Of a DNA stretch of 64,000 bases, positions 1 to 8,271 are shown piece by piece. The stretch spans positions 1-64,000 of the forward strand of contig NZ_MSIF01000006.1 of NCBI RefSeq assembly GCF_001921215.1, read 5' to 3'. The translations under genes and the position numbers were made by a program. Each line of letters opens with the position of its first letter. Within the stretch, counting starts at the first letter, position 1. The DNA comes from Actinophytocola xinjiangensis. GTDB lineage: Bacteria; Actinomycetota; Actinomycetes; Mycobacteriales; Pseudonocardiaceae. The notes beneath the pieces were generated by a model that worked only from the letters and a program-made list of their open reading frames with translations, was not told where the DNA came from and did no database searches.

Positions 1-357
1 TCGATCGGTCATTATTTCGGTCGGCGGCGGTTCGCGACGCCGGATGAGTCACGGAATGTGGGCTGGTTGGCGCTGTTTTCGTTCGGTGAGGCGTGGCACA
101 ACAATCATCACGCGTTCCCGAGGTCGGCGAGTCACGGGATGCGGTGGTGGGAGATCGACATCAGCGCGATGGTGATCGGCCTGTTGGAGAAGCTGGGGCT
201 GGCGACGAACGTGATCCGGATCGACCGCGACCGCCAGGAACAGAAGGCGGTGGCCTGGGAGAAACTCGGCGGCGGCCGTCACGCCCGGTCCACACCGGAC
301 AAGCCGTTGGCCCACCGCGCCCGCACCGCCACCGTCGGGATCGTCGATGTCGAATAA
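1..357 (+). CDS. Fatty acid desaturase, C-terminal part (5' end outside window)
   Basis: The reading frame is open from base 1, so the gene starts upstream. The visible 118 residues are the C-terminal end of a membrane acyl-CoA/acyl-lipid desaturase. The third histidine box GEAWHNNHHAFP supplies di-iron ligands and is followed by the conserved RWWEID segment. The family introduces a cis double bond into a fatty acyl chain using O2 and reduced ferredoxin or cytochrome. The stop codon overlaps the start of the next gene by 11 bp, so the two are translationally coupled and the desaturase is probably the first enzyme of the lipid operon that follows. Whether it acts on acyl-CoA, acyl-ACP or lipid cannot be told from this fragment. 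Confidence 0.9.
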   Translation, partial: SIGHYFGRRRFATPDESRNVGWLALFSFGEAWHNNHHAFPRSASHGMRWWEIDISAMVIGLLEKLGLATNVIRIDRDRQEQKAVAWEKLGGGRHARSTPDKPLAHRARTATVGIVDVE

Positions 358-1999
358 CACCGGCACCCTCTGGGACGCGCTCACCCACCCCGGGCGCTCC
401 ACCCTGCACTGCTGGGTCGGCGACCGGTGGGACCAGAACCCCACCACCTGGGCCGGTGTCGCCGCCGACGCCGAACGCATGACCGCCGGTCTGCGCCGCC
501 TCGGCGTCCGCCCCGGCACCCGGGTCGCCACCGTCCTCACCAACGGACCCCACGCCGTACGCGGACTGCTCGGCGTGTGGCTGGCCGGCGGCGCCATCGC
601 CTCCCTGCCCGTCCCCGCCAGAGGCATGGACGCCCACGAGTACACCCGCCAGCTGCGCACCATCTGCGACCAGCTGCGACCCGAGGTGTTCCTCGTCGAG
701 GAACGCATGTACGCCCTGCTCGACGAGGACCTGCGCACCGCCCTGCGCGCCCGCACCTGGGAATCGCTCGCCGGCAGCGGCACCGTCGACCCCAGCCCAC
801 CCGGCCAGGACGACCCGGCGTTCATCCAGTACTCCTCCGGCTCCACCAGCGCCCCCAAGGGCTGCGTGCTCACCACCGCCGCCATCCACGCCCAACTCGC
901 CATGATCACCACCATGCTCGACGGGCGGCCGGGCGCGGAAACCACGGTGTCCTGGCTGCCGCTGTCCCACGACATGGGCATCTTCGGCACCCTGCTCACC
1001 CCGTGGATCAACGACTGGACCCTCTACCTGTCCACCCCCGAACGGTTCACCTTCGCCCCCCGCACCTGGTTCGGCGACATGTCCGAGTTCCGCGCCAGCA
1101 TGACCGCCGGCACCAACACCGCCCTGCACCTGGGCTCCCGCCTGGGCCGCTCCACCCGCATGGCCAACGGCCTGGACGTCCGCGCCTGCATCATCGGCGC
1201 CGAACGCGTCGAGACCCGCACCCTCACCCAGGTCCTCGACTCCCTGGGCCCCTACGGCTTCCGGCCCGAATCCCTCATGCCCGCCTACGGCCTGGCCGAA
1301 GCCACCCTCGCCGTCACCGCCACCCCCGTCCACGAACCACCCCGACACCTCGTCGTCGACTCCATCGCCCTGGCCGACGGCGAACTCGTCGAACTCGACC
1401 CGGCGCAGCCCTCCGCGACCGCCGTCGTCGCCGCCGGCACACCCTGCGCCGGCGTCGAGGTCCTCGGCGTCCCCAGCGACCGGCTCGGCGAGATCACCGT
1501 CCGCTCACCCGCCCTGGCCGCCGGCTACTTCGCCGACCCGCACCGCACCGCCGACCGCTTCACCGGCGACACCGTGCGCACCGGCGACCTCGGCTTCGTC
1601 CGCGACGGCTACCTCTACCCGGTCGGCCGCGTCGACGACGTCATCTCCGTGTCCGGGCGCAAGGTCTACGCCCGCGAGATCGAACACGCCGTCGACGCCA
1701 TCGCCGACGTCCGCCGGGGCTGCACCACCCTCATCTCCGGCAGCACCGAAAGCGGCACCAACGGCCGCGAACTCACCCTGTTCATCGAGGTCAAACGCGC
1801 ACTCGACGACTACCGGCCGCTGGCCGAACACGTCGCGTCGGTCGCCATGGCCAAGGCCGCCGTCGCCCTCGACGAATGCGTGTTCCTCACCCGCAACAGC
1901 CTGCCCAAAACCCCCAGCGGCAAGATCCAACGCCACCGCTGCCGGCAGATGCTCGACGCCGGCCGGTTCACGCCGCTGGCCACGGTCCGGCTCGGATAA
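347..1999 (+). CDS. Fatty acyl-AMP ligase (FAAL-type adenylate-forming enzyme)
   Basis: This 550-residue ANL-superfamily enzyme activates a fatty acid with ATP to an acyl adenylate. The P-loop-like A3 core YSSGSTSAPKG lies near residues 162-172. The motif WLPLSHDMG near residue 203 is characteristic of FAALs such as FadD32, which hand acyl-AMP to a carrier protein rather than to CoA. RTGDLG is near 411, and the C-terminal lobe ends with PKTPSGKIQRHR, carrying the catalytic Lys near 526. The ATG start overlaps the desaturase stop. FAAL versus acyl-CoA ligase is inferred from the HD-G motif. No acyl carrier protein gene is visible downstream in the operon, so the acceptor is unknown and may be encoded upstream. 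Confidence 0.85.
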   Translation: MSNNTGTLWDALTHPGRSTLHCWVGDRWDQNPTTWAGVAADAERMTAGLRRLGVRPGTRVATVLTNGPHAVRGLLGVWLAGGAIASLPVPARGMDAHEYTRQLRTICDQLRPEVFLVEERMYALLDEDLRTALRARTWESLAGSGTVDPSPPGQDDPAFIQYSSGSTSAPKGCVLTTAAIHAQLAMITTMLDGRPGAETTVSWLPLSHDMGIFGTLLTPWINDWTLYLSTPERFTFAPRTWFGDMSEFRASMTAGTNTALHLGSRLGRSTRMANGLDVRACIIGAERVETRTLTQVLDSLGPYGFRPESLMPAYGLAEATLAVTATPVHEPPRHLVVDSIALADGELVELDPAQPSATAVVAAGTPCAGVEVLGVPSDRLGEITVRSPALAAGYFADPHRTADRFTGDTVRTGDLGFVRDGYLYPVGRVDDVISVSGRKVYAREIEHAVDAIADVRRGCTTLISGSTESGTNGRELTLFIEVKRALDDYRPLAEHVASVAMAKAAVALDECVFLTRNSLPKTPSGKIQRHRCRQMLDAGRFTPLATVRLG

Positions 2000-2013
2000 C
2001 CGGAAGGTTCGAC

Positions 2014-3048
2014 ATGGCCAGCACCACCCGCACCATCCTGCTCACCGGCGCCTCCGGGGTGATCGGCCGCGCCCTGCCCGAACACCTCCCCGGCCACCGC
2101 GTCATCGGCCTGGTCCACAGCGACACCCAACCGCCCGACCTCGACGAGGTCCTGCGCGGTGACCTCGCCCAACCCCGCTTCGGCCTCGACGACACCACCT
2201 GGAACCGGCTCGCCGACGAGGTCGACGTCATCATCCACTCCGGCGCCCTCACCACCTGGGGCCAACCCTGGGCCCGCTACGAGGCCATCAACCTCGGCGG
2301 CACCCGCCAGGTCATCGACCTCGCCCGCCGCGCCGGCGCCCCCGTCCACCTCGTCAGCACCTGCTTCGTGCGGGCCATCGAACTCGGCCGCCTCGACGAC
2401 CTGGGCCCCAGCAACGTCGTGCGCCCCTACATCCGCTCCAAACTCGACGCCGAACACCTGCTCGCCGCCAGCGGCGTCCCGCACACCATCCACCGCCCCA
2501 CCAACCTCGTCGGCGACTCCCGCACCGGCGCCAGCAGCCAACCCCAGATCGTGCAGACCATGTCCGACTGGTACTGCCGGGGCAAGGCCCCGTTCTTCCC
2601 CGCCCACCGCGGAAATCTCGTCGACGTCATCCCCCTGGACGTCACCGCCGTCGCCATCGCCCGTGCGGTCCTGGCCGACGACCTCGGCCCCACCTACTGG
2701 CTCACCTACGGCGAGAACGCCATGACCGTCGACGACACCCAGACCATCCTGCGCGCCCACGCCGCCCACCTCGGCCGCGCCATCCCCGAGGTCCCCGTCG
2801 TCGACCCCCGCGACCCCCTCCCAGTGACCCTGGACCAGGTCCCGGCCATCTCCCGCACCTTCCTCAAGGTCCTCATCGACGTCAGCGAGGTCACCCACGC
2901 CTGCGGCGGCGTCCTGCCCACCTCCCTGCCCACCCTCGCCCAACGCCACGACGTTCCCCAGCCCAGCGACCGCGACGCCTACCGACGCAGCCTCACCTAC
3001 TGGACCGGCGTGCGGGACACCGCACGCGCGGTGAAGGAGACAGCATGA
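2014..3048 (+). CDS. Extended SDR / thioester-reductase-like NAD(P)-dependent protein
   Basis: The product is 344 residues. A Rossmann motif TGASGVIG sits right after the start and the active-site pair YIRSK (YxxxK) is in the middle, which places it with extended short-chain dehydrogenases of the NAD_binding_4/epimerase group. That group includes carrier-bound thioester reductases that release acyl chains as aldehydes. The start ATG is 14 bp after the FAAL stop, and the upstream sequence ggaaggt can serve as a ribosome binding site. A much longer frame continues upstream but is only the shadow frame of the FAAL gene. Reduction of the acyl thioester or of a beta-keto/hydroxy group are both possible. 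The stop overlaps the next ATG (ATGA). Confidence 0.8.
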   Translation: MASTTRTILLTGASGVIGRALPEHLPGHRVIGLVHSDTQPPDLDEVLRGDLAQPRFGLDDTTWNRLADEVDVIIHSGALTTWGQPWARYEAINLGGTRQVIDLARRAGAPVHLVSTCFVRAIELGRLDDLGPSNVVRPYIRSKLDAEHLLAASGVPHTIHRPTNLVGDSRTGASSQPQIVQTMSDWYCRGKAPFFPAHRGNLVDVIPLDVTAVAIARAVLADDLGPTYWLTYGENAMTVDDTQTILRAHAAHLGRAIPEVPVVDPRDPLPVTLDQVPAISRTFLKVLIDVSEVTHACGGVLPTSLPTLAQRHDVPQPSDRDAYRRSLTYWTGVRDTARAVKETA

Positions 3049-3989
3049 CCACCCCGCAGTGGAGCCCACCGGACCTGGCCGGAACCGTCGCGCTGGTCAC
3101 CGGCGCCAGCAGGGGAGTGGGCAAGGGCATCGCCGCCGCCCTCGGTGAGGCCGGCGCCACCGTCTACGTCACCGGCCGCAGCGTGCGCGGCGCCACCACC
3201 ACCGAGGACCTGCCCGGCACCGTCGACGACACCGCCGAGGAGGTCACCGCCCGCGGCGGCACCGGCATCGCCGTGCGCTGCGACCACACCGACGACACCG
3301 ACGTCGAAGCCCTCTACCAGCGCATCGCCGCCGACCACGGCCACCTCGACCTGCTGGTCAACAACGCCTGGGCCGGCTACGAACGCAGCGACGAACACCG
3401 CTTCGACGCCCCCTTCTGGCAGCAGCCCCAGTGGCGCTACGACCTGTTCGCCGCGTCCCTGCGCGGCCAGTTCGTCGCCAGCCGCCTCGCCGTGCCGCTC
3501 ATGCTGCCCCGCTCCAGCGGCCTGATCGTCAACATCTCCTTCACCGACGGCGAGGTCTACCTCGGCCAGGCCGCCTACGACATGTGCAAGACCGCCTCCG
3601 ACCGGCTCGCCCTGGGCATGGGCCACGAACTGCGCAAACACGGCGTCGCCGCGCTCGCCCTGCACCCCGGCTTCGTCCGCACCGAACGCGTCGAGGCCGC
3701 CTGGGACCTGCTCGGCTCCGGCCCCGCCCAGGTCGTGCACTCCCCGGAGTACGTCGGCCGCGCCATCGCCGCCCTGTCCGCCGACCCCGACGTCCTGACC
3801 GTCACCGGACAACGCCTCGCCGTCGGCGACCTCGCCGCCCGCTACGGCTTCACCGACGTCGACGGCCGCCAACCACCCGCGTTCCGGCTCGAGGGCCGGA
3901 TCACGCTGGCCAGCAGGATGGAACGACTCAACCGGGTCGTGAACCAGGCAGCCAACCAGGCAGTCGTCCGGGCAGGAGCCGCGAAATGA
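3045..3989 (+). CDS. Classical short-chain dehydrogenase/reductase
   Basis: The product is 314 residues, longer than the usual 250. It shows the classical SDR motifs: TGASRGVGKG for NAD(P)-binding, NNAW (NNAG-like), an active-site Ser in VNISFTDG, and YDMCK (YxxxK). The reaction is oxidation or reduction of a hydroxyl/keto group, here probably on a lipid intermediate because of the operon. The extra C-terminal 50 residues are basic and amphipathic in look (RMERLNRVVNQAANQAVV) and could associate with membrane or partner. It overlaps both neighbours by 4 bp (ATGA at each end), so translation is coupled and stoichiometric production is likely. Confidence 0.85.
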   Translation: MTTPQWSPPDLAGTVALVTGASRGVGKGIAAALGEAGATVYVTGRSVRGATTTEDLPGTVDDTAEEVTARGGTGIAVRCDHTDDTDVEALYQRIAADHGHLDLLVNNAWAGYERSDEHRFDAPFWQQPQWRYDLFAASLRGQFVASRLAVPLMLPRSSGLIVNISFTDGEVYLGQAAYDMCKTASDRLALGMGHELRKHGVAALALHPGFVRTERVEAAWDLLGSGPAQVVHSPEYVGRAIAALSADPDVLTVTGQRLAVGDLAARYGFTDVDGRQPPAFRLEGRITLASRMERLNRVVNQAANQAVVRAGAAK

Positions 3990-4873
3990 CCAGCCAACTC
4001 GACTACCAGGGCGCCTCCGCCGAAGCCATCCAGAGCCACTACGACCGGGGCAACGACTTCTACGCCCTGTGGCTCGACGAGACCCGCAGCTACTCCTGCG
4101 CCCTGTGGGCCGGCCCCGACGACACCCTGCGCGCCGCCCAGGAACGCAAACTCGACCACCTCGCCACCGGCGCCCGGGCCGGCGGCGCGCGCCGCGTCCT
4201 GGACGTCGGCTGCGGCTGGGGCGGCCTGATGCGCCGCCTGATCGACCACCACGACGTCACCGAGGTCGTCGGCCTCACCCTCGCCAACGAACAGGCCGCC
4301 CACATCCGCGGCTTCGCCGACCGCCGCTACGACGTCCGCGTCGAGAACTGGGCCGACCACGTCCCGCCGCCGCGCGAGGACACCGCCCCCTACGACGCGA
4401 TCATCTCCATCGGCGCCTTCGAACACTTCGCCGACTTCGGCATGCCCCGCGCCGCCCGCCTCGCCGCCTACCGCCGCTTCTTCGACGCCTGCCACGACTG
4501 GCTCCCCCCGGGCGGGCGCCTGGCCCTGCAGACCAACGTCAAGGGCAACAACACCCGCCTGGACCGCCAGACCGTCAAGGACCTGCTGTTCATCGTCGAC
4601 CACATCTTCCCCGAGTCCGAACTGCCCTGGACCTCCGAGATCGTCGAGGCCAGCGAACGCCGCTTCGACCTCGTCTCGGCCCGCAACGACGCCGACCACT
4701 ACGCCCGCACCTGCCAGGAATGGCTCGACCGGCTCGTCGCCCACCGCGACCGCGCCGTCGACCTCGTCGGCGACGCCCGCGTCACCGACTACGAACGCTA
4801 TCTGCGCGCCTCGGTCGACGGCTTCCGCAACCGCCACCTCGGCCTGGTCCGCATCGTCTTCGAGCGCGTGTGA
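3986..4873 (+). CDS. Cyclopropane-fatty-acid/mycolic-acid-synthase-type SAM methyltransferase
   Basis: The product is 295 residues. It matches the CmaA/MmaA family: HYDRGNDFYALWLDET, then YSCALW, the SAM-binding motif LDVGCGWGGLMRR, GLTL, and the diagnostic SIGAFEHF. Family members add a methyl or methylene group from S-adenosylmethionine across a cis double bond of an acyl chain. With a desaturase at the head of the operon, the likely substrate is the newly made double bond, giving a cyclopropane or a methyl branch. The start ATG overlaps the preceding stop by 4 bp. Cyclopropane and methyl-branch products cannot be distinguished from sequence alone. Confidence 0.88.
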   Translation: MTSQLDYQGASAEAIQSHYDRGNDFYALWLDETRSYSCALWAGPDDTLRAAQERKLDHLATGARAGGARRVLDVGCGWGGLMRRLIDHHDVTEVVGLTLANEQAAHIRGFADRRYDVRVENWADHVPPPREDTAPYDAIISIGAFEHFADFGMPRAARLAAYRRFFDACHDWLPPGGRLALQTNVKGNNTRLDRQTVKDLLFIVDHIFPESELPWTSEIVEASERRFDLVSARNDADHYARTCQEWLDRLVAHRDRAVDLVGDARVTDYERYLRASVDGFRNRHLGLVRIVFERV

Positions 4874-4885
4874 AAGGGACACGAC

Positions 4886-6262
4886 ATGGCCACCATCAGC
4901 ACCCCCGGACACACCGCCACCACCGGCATCAAGCACTCCATCTACTGGCGCGACACCGAAGCCGTCGAACCCGGCCCGCCGCTGGACCGTGACGTCCGCT
5001 GCGACATCGGCATCATCGGCGGCGGCTACACCGGACTGTGGACCGCCTACTTCCTCAAGCAGGCCGACCCGTCCCTCGACATCCACATCGTCGAGATGGA
5101 CTACGCGGGCGCCGGCGCCTCCGGCCACGCCGACGGCTTCGTCACCCCCACCATCGGCCACAGCCTCGCCGGCCTGGTCCACGGCTTCGGCACCGACCGC
5201 GCCAAAACCGCCTACGCCGTCGTCGGCCGCTCCATGCTCGAACTGGACCGCTTCTGCCGCAAACACGACGTCGACGCCGAACTGGAAACCACCGGCTACT
5301 TCTCCGTGGCCGCCAACGACGCCCAGATCCGGCTGCTGCGCCGCGACGTCGAACTCGCCGAGAGCATCGGCGCCAAGAACTCCCTGCGCCTGCTCGACGG
5401 CGACGAGGCACGCGAACGGATCGGCTCACCGGCCATCCACGGCGCGTTCAAGGTCGGCGGCGCCCTGCTCAACCCGCACCGCCTCGCCAGGGGACTGGCC
5501 AGGGTCGTACGCAACCTCGGCGTGCACATCCACGAACAGACCATGGCCACCTCGGTCACCAAGGAGAACGGCCGCCACGTCATCACCACCCCCGGCGGGC
5601 GCGTCGTGGCCGACAAACTCGTCCTGGGCACCGACGCCTACCAACACCAGTTCGGCGGCTTCAAACACGGCGTCAAACCGGTGTGGAGCTATGCGGTGGT
5701 CACCGACCCGCTCACCGACGAGCAGCTCTCCCGCGTGCACTGGCCCGAGCGGGAAGGGTTCGTCGAGTCCCGCAACTTCATCATCTTCGGTCGGTTCACC
5801 AAGGACAACCGCCTGCTCTTCGGCGGCGGCCCGGCACCGTACTTCTACGGCAGGGACATGTCCGAGAACCGACACATGCGCCGCGACCAGGCCACCGCGT
5901 TCCTCCGCGGAGCGCTGACCCGCTACTTCCCGGAATGGGACGACGTGCGCATCGCCTACTCCTACGGCGGCTGCGTCGGCATGACCCGCGACTTCGTCCC
6001 CCACGTCGGCAACACCGACGACGGCGTCTACCACGCCTACGGCTACTGCGGCAACGGCATCGCCCTGACCCACACCGCCGGCAAGATCCTGCGCGACCTC
6101 ATCCTGGGCCGCGACACCACCTACACCAACCTGCTGTTCGTCAACCGCAAGGAACGCCGCTTCCCGGTGGAGCCGGTGTCCTGGGTCGGCGCCAAGGGCC
6201 TCACCGCTCTGCTGTCCCTGCAGGACCGCTACCCGAACCTGATCCGCGCCCAACTGGTCTGA
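4886..6262 (+). CDS. FAD-dependent oxidoreductase, DAO/PuuB-like
   Basis: The product is 458 residues. An N-terminal dinucleotide-binding motif DIGIIGGGYTGLWTAY is followed by IHIVEMDYAGAGASG, which binds the FAD ribityl and adenine, and by the C-terminal FAD-contacting GYCGNGIALTHTAGK. This is the D-amino-acid-oxidase (DAO) fold used by gamma-glutamylputrescine oxidase and sarcosine oxidase, which oxidise C-N bonds. It differs from the BerBE-type FAD protein that accompanies 10-methylstearate methyltransferases. It starts 12 bp after the methyltransferase stop with an AAAGGG site and is the last gene before a strong terminator. An amine-containing substrate or head group would fit the family, but the true substrate is unknown. 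Confidence 0.85.
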   Translation: MATISTPGHTATTGIKHSIYWRDTEAVEPGPPLDRDVRCDIGIIGGGYTGLWTAYFLKQADPSLDIHIVEMDYAGAGASGHADGFVTPTIGHSLAGLVHGFGTDRAKTAYAVVGRSMLELDRFCRKHDVDAELETTGYFSVAANDAQIRLLRRDVELAESIGAKNSLRLLDGDEARERIGSPAIHGAFKVGGALLNPHRLARGLARVVRNLGVHIHEQTMATSVTKENGRHVITTPGGRVVADKLVLGTDAYQHQFGGFKHGVKPVWSYAVVTDPLTDEQLSRVHWPEREGFVESRNFIIFGRFTKDNRLLFGGGPAPYFYGRDMSENRHMRRDQATAFLRGALTRYFPEWDDVRIAYSYGGCVGMTRDFVPHVGNTDDGVYHAYGYCGNGIALTHTAGKILRDLILGRDTTYTNLLFVNRKERRFPVEPVSWVGAKGLTALLSLQDRYPNLIRAQLV

Positions 6263-6271
6263 CACAACGGA

Positions 6272-6301
6272 AAGCGGGGTGCGCCGTGGCGCACCCCGCT
6301 T
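6272..6301. terminator. Bidirectional hairpin terminator
   Basis: A perfect 13-bp GC-rich stem (AAGCGGGGTGCGC and its complement) encloses the 4-nt loop CGTG. It lies 9 bp after the FAD oxidase stop and 24 bp before the convergent KASIII-like stop, so it can serve both transcripts. The stem starts with A:T pairs, so in both directions a short T-run follows. Confidence 0.85.
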
Positions 6302-6325
6302 CCGTCCGTGTGGGGGAGCGGGGAG

Positions 6326-7336
6326 TCAGGAGTTCCAGCGCACCGCCGCCGCGGCCGCGAAATCACCGGCGTGCGCGAACCCCGCCACCACCACCAGATC
6401 ACCGTCACGGACCTGCCCGTCCCGCACCGCCTGGGCGAAGGTCACCGGCGCACCGGCCCCGTACAGGTTGCCCAACGCGTCGAACGTGTCCAGGTGCCGC
6501 TCGGGCTCCAACCCGAGCGCGTCACGCCAGGTACGGAGAAAGATCCGGTTCGGCTGGTTGGTGATCAGCACGTCGATGTCGTCCGGGCTCAGGTCGATCC
6601 GCTTGCACAGATCGGTGACCATCTCCGGCACCAACGCGTTGCCCCTGGCGATGATCTCGGCGGTCTTCTCCTCGGCGAAGCGCACGTCCAGCTCACCGGC
6701 CCCCGGTTCCCAGAACTTCCGCCCGTCGGAGGTCGCCGGCCCCAGATCCATCGCGAACCCAGGGGAGTTACGGGTCTCCACCCCCAGAATGGGCGAATGC
6801 CCACCTTCAGTCAGGTAGGCGACACCGCAGCCGTCGCCCGGCGCCGCCGCGTGCGCCGAGGTCCGCACCCCGGGCTGGGCGAACACCTGACCCGCCGCGT
6901 TCTGCACGTTGCACACCAACGCCGTGCGCGCCTGCCCGGAGCCGATGATCGTGCGCGCCAGCTTGAGCATGTACGGGAACGACGCGCAGCCACCGTTGTG
7001 CAGATCGATGATCCACTCCGGGGTACACCCGAGCAGCTCGGCGGTCTCCGCGCCACACCCGGTGAACAACGCGTCCGGCAACAGCACGTTGGTGATGAGC
7101 ACGTCCACGTTGCCCGCCGGATCGATCCCACGACGCGCGAACATCGGCGCGGCCGCGTCCCGGATCATCTCGGCGGCACGGTCACCCGGGGCGACGTGCC
7201 GGCGGGTCGTCGGCTGTTTGAACACCGGACTACGGGACATCGGATCGTCCGGAAGGTCCTCACCGAAGAAGAACTCCAGGCCGATTTCGGCGTCGGGCAG
7301 GTAACTGCCGAGGTCCACCAGGCTGACAGGTCTCAC
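6326..7336 (-). CDS. KASIII (FabH)-like acyl transfer protein lacking the catalytic His
   Basis: The 336-residue protein has the thiolase fold of beta-ketoacyl-ACP synthase III. The nucleophile is Cys117 in HNGGCASF. The usual catalytic His of the HQAN motif is replaced: residues 260-263 read NQPN. The third catalytic residue, Asn290 in ALGNLYGAG, is kept. In FabH relatives this His assists decarboxylative condensation. Loss is compatible with an acyltransfer or hydrolysis role (as proposed for CerJ/DpsC-type relatives) or with a substrate-binding role. It lies head-to-tail with the lipid operon and may work on the same acyl chains, but the link is by position only. Confidence 0.82.
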   Translation of the reverse strand: MRPVSLVDLGSYLPDAEIGLEFFFGEDLPDDPMSRSPVFKQPTTRRHVAPGDRAAEMIRDAAAPMFARRGIDPAGNVDVLITNVLLPDALFTGCGAETAELLGCTPEWIIDLHNGGCASFPYMLKLARTIIGSGQARTALVCNVQNAAGQVFAQPGVRTSAHAAAPGDGCGVAYLTEGGHSPILGVETRNSPGFAMDLGPATSDGRKFWEPGAGELDVRFAEEKTAEIIARGNALVPEMVTDLCKRIDLSPDDIDVLITNQPNRIFLRTWRDALGLEPERHLDTFDALGNLYGAGAPVTFAQAVRDGQVRDGDLVVVAGFAHAGDFAAAAAVRWNS

Positions 7337-7771
7337 ACGGTCGAGCGTAGGCAGCCCTGCTCAAGGCTCCCCCGCACTCCGGTCGCAATGTTCGATAATC
7401 TACATTATGTCAAGTAGTGGGTGCGGGGCACTCTCCCACGTGCGGCTGGACGGTGATGGAGCCTTGCCGGTCACAGTCAGACCCAGCGGCTTCAACACAG
7501 TGTGGTTCACCGGCCCGCTCTTTCACCCGTGTGCTTCCGCCGACGGGTCGCGCCGTGGGTCGCCGGGACCTGTCGGCCGACGTGCGCGCCTGTGCCACTC
7601 GTGGCCGAGGTTGTCCACAGCCACTGGTCACCCGCCCGACTGGGCCCGTTTCTTCGACTAGCCTGGAAATCGGGGGGCCCCCGACGCCGGTGGGCATCGT
7701 CTGTCGGATGGTTGAGGGCCGGCCGGACCGGACAGCGCCCTGGCCGGCCCGTGGGCCTGGCGACGTGGTGG
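7337..7771. other. 435-bp stretch without a convincing gene
   Basis: This lies between the start of the KASIII-like gene and the end of the VOC gene, both on the minus strand. Open frames here are antisense or out-of-frame and show no recognisable domain or codon bias. The only marked structure is the AT-rich palindrome at 7391-7413, plus a short G6C5 palindrome around 7671-7683. Confidence 0.5.
7391..7413. promoter_or_regulatory. Imperfect palindrome, candidate operator of the KASIII-like gene
   Basis: On the minus strand the sequence contains TTGACATAAT, a GTAG centre, then ATTATCGAA: arms ATAAT/ATTAT extended by TT/AA. It begins 54 bp upstream of the KASIII-like start and is a strongly AT-rich island in GC-rich DNA. 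TTGACA resembles a -35 box, although no good -10 follows at 16-18 bp. The shape suits a MarR- or TetR-type dimer site. No such regulator lies directly next to it. Confidence 0.45.
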
Positions 7772-8182
7772 CTACGACTCTCCCCCGGCGACGATGTCCA
7801 GGTAGTGCGGGTTGGTCATGACGCCCAGGATGTTGCCGAAGGGGTCGATGACCGAGGCGGTGACGAAACCGGAGCCTCTCTCGGTGCGTGGTTCGTGGTC
7901 GGTGGCGCCCAGGGAGTGGAGCGTGTCCAGGGTGGCGTCGAGGTCGTCGACGTGCCAGTACAGGATGGCGCCGCCGGGGGCGGTGTCCTGGTGGGGTGCG
8001 TAGCGGCGGTCGATGATGCCCAGTTCGGTCTGGTGGTCGCCGAGGCGGAACTCGACGTAGGCCGGGGGGCCCTGTTCGGGGCGCTGGAAGTAGGGCCTGT
8101 CCCCCAGCAGGCTGGCGTACCAGTCCGCGGCGGCGGTGACGTCGTCGGCGAACAGGCTGATGGTGGCGATTCCTCGGAGCAT
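7772..8182 (-). CDS. VOC-superfamily (glyoxalase/bleomycin-resistance-like) protein
   Basis: The product is 136 residues. Two beta-alpha-beta-beta-beta modules are visible, with ISLFADDVTAAADWYASLLG in the first and FVTASVIDPFGNILGVM, which carries the typical DPxGN metal-site region, in the second. The start at 8182 (MLRGIATIS) is chosen over an upstream ATG because a clear GAGAGGA site precedes it. Substrate unknown. The family includes dioxygenases, glyoxalases and drug-binding proteins. It is divergent from the WYL regulator 89 bp away, which is its likely controller. Confidence 0.82.
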   Translation of the reverse strand: MLRGIATISLFADDVTAAADWYASLLGDRPYFQRPEQGPPAYVEFRLGDHQTELGIIDRRYAPHQDTAPGGAILYWHVDDLDATLDTLHSLGATDHEPRTERGSGFVTASVIDPFGNILGVMTNPHYLDIVAGGES

Positions 8183-8271
8183 CGGGGTGGTCCTCTCTGG
8201 TGGTCTGTTGGGGTGAACTCTGCGCCACAAAGTGCTCATCCTGTGACTACTTTTCTGGGCAGACTGTCCTC

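Noticed and set aside
427-2013. Upstream extension of the extended SDR gene
   Set aside because: It is the shadow frame of the FAAL gene, Arg/Pro/His-rich without domains; the SDR starts at ATG 2014.
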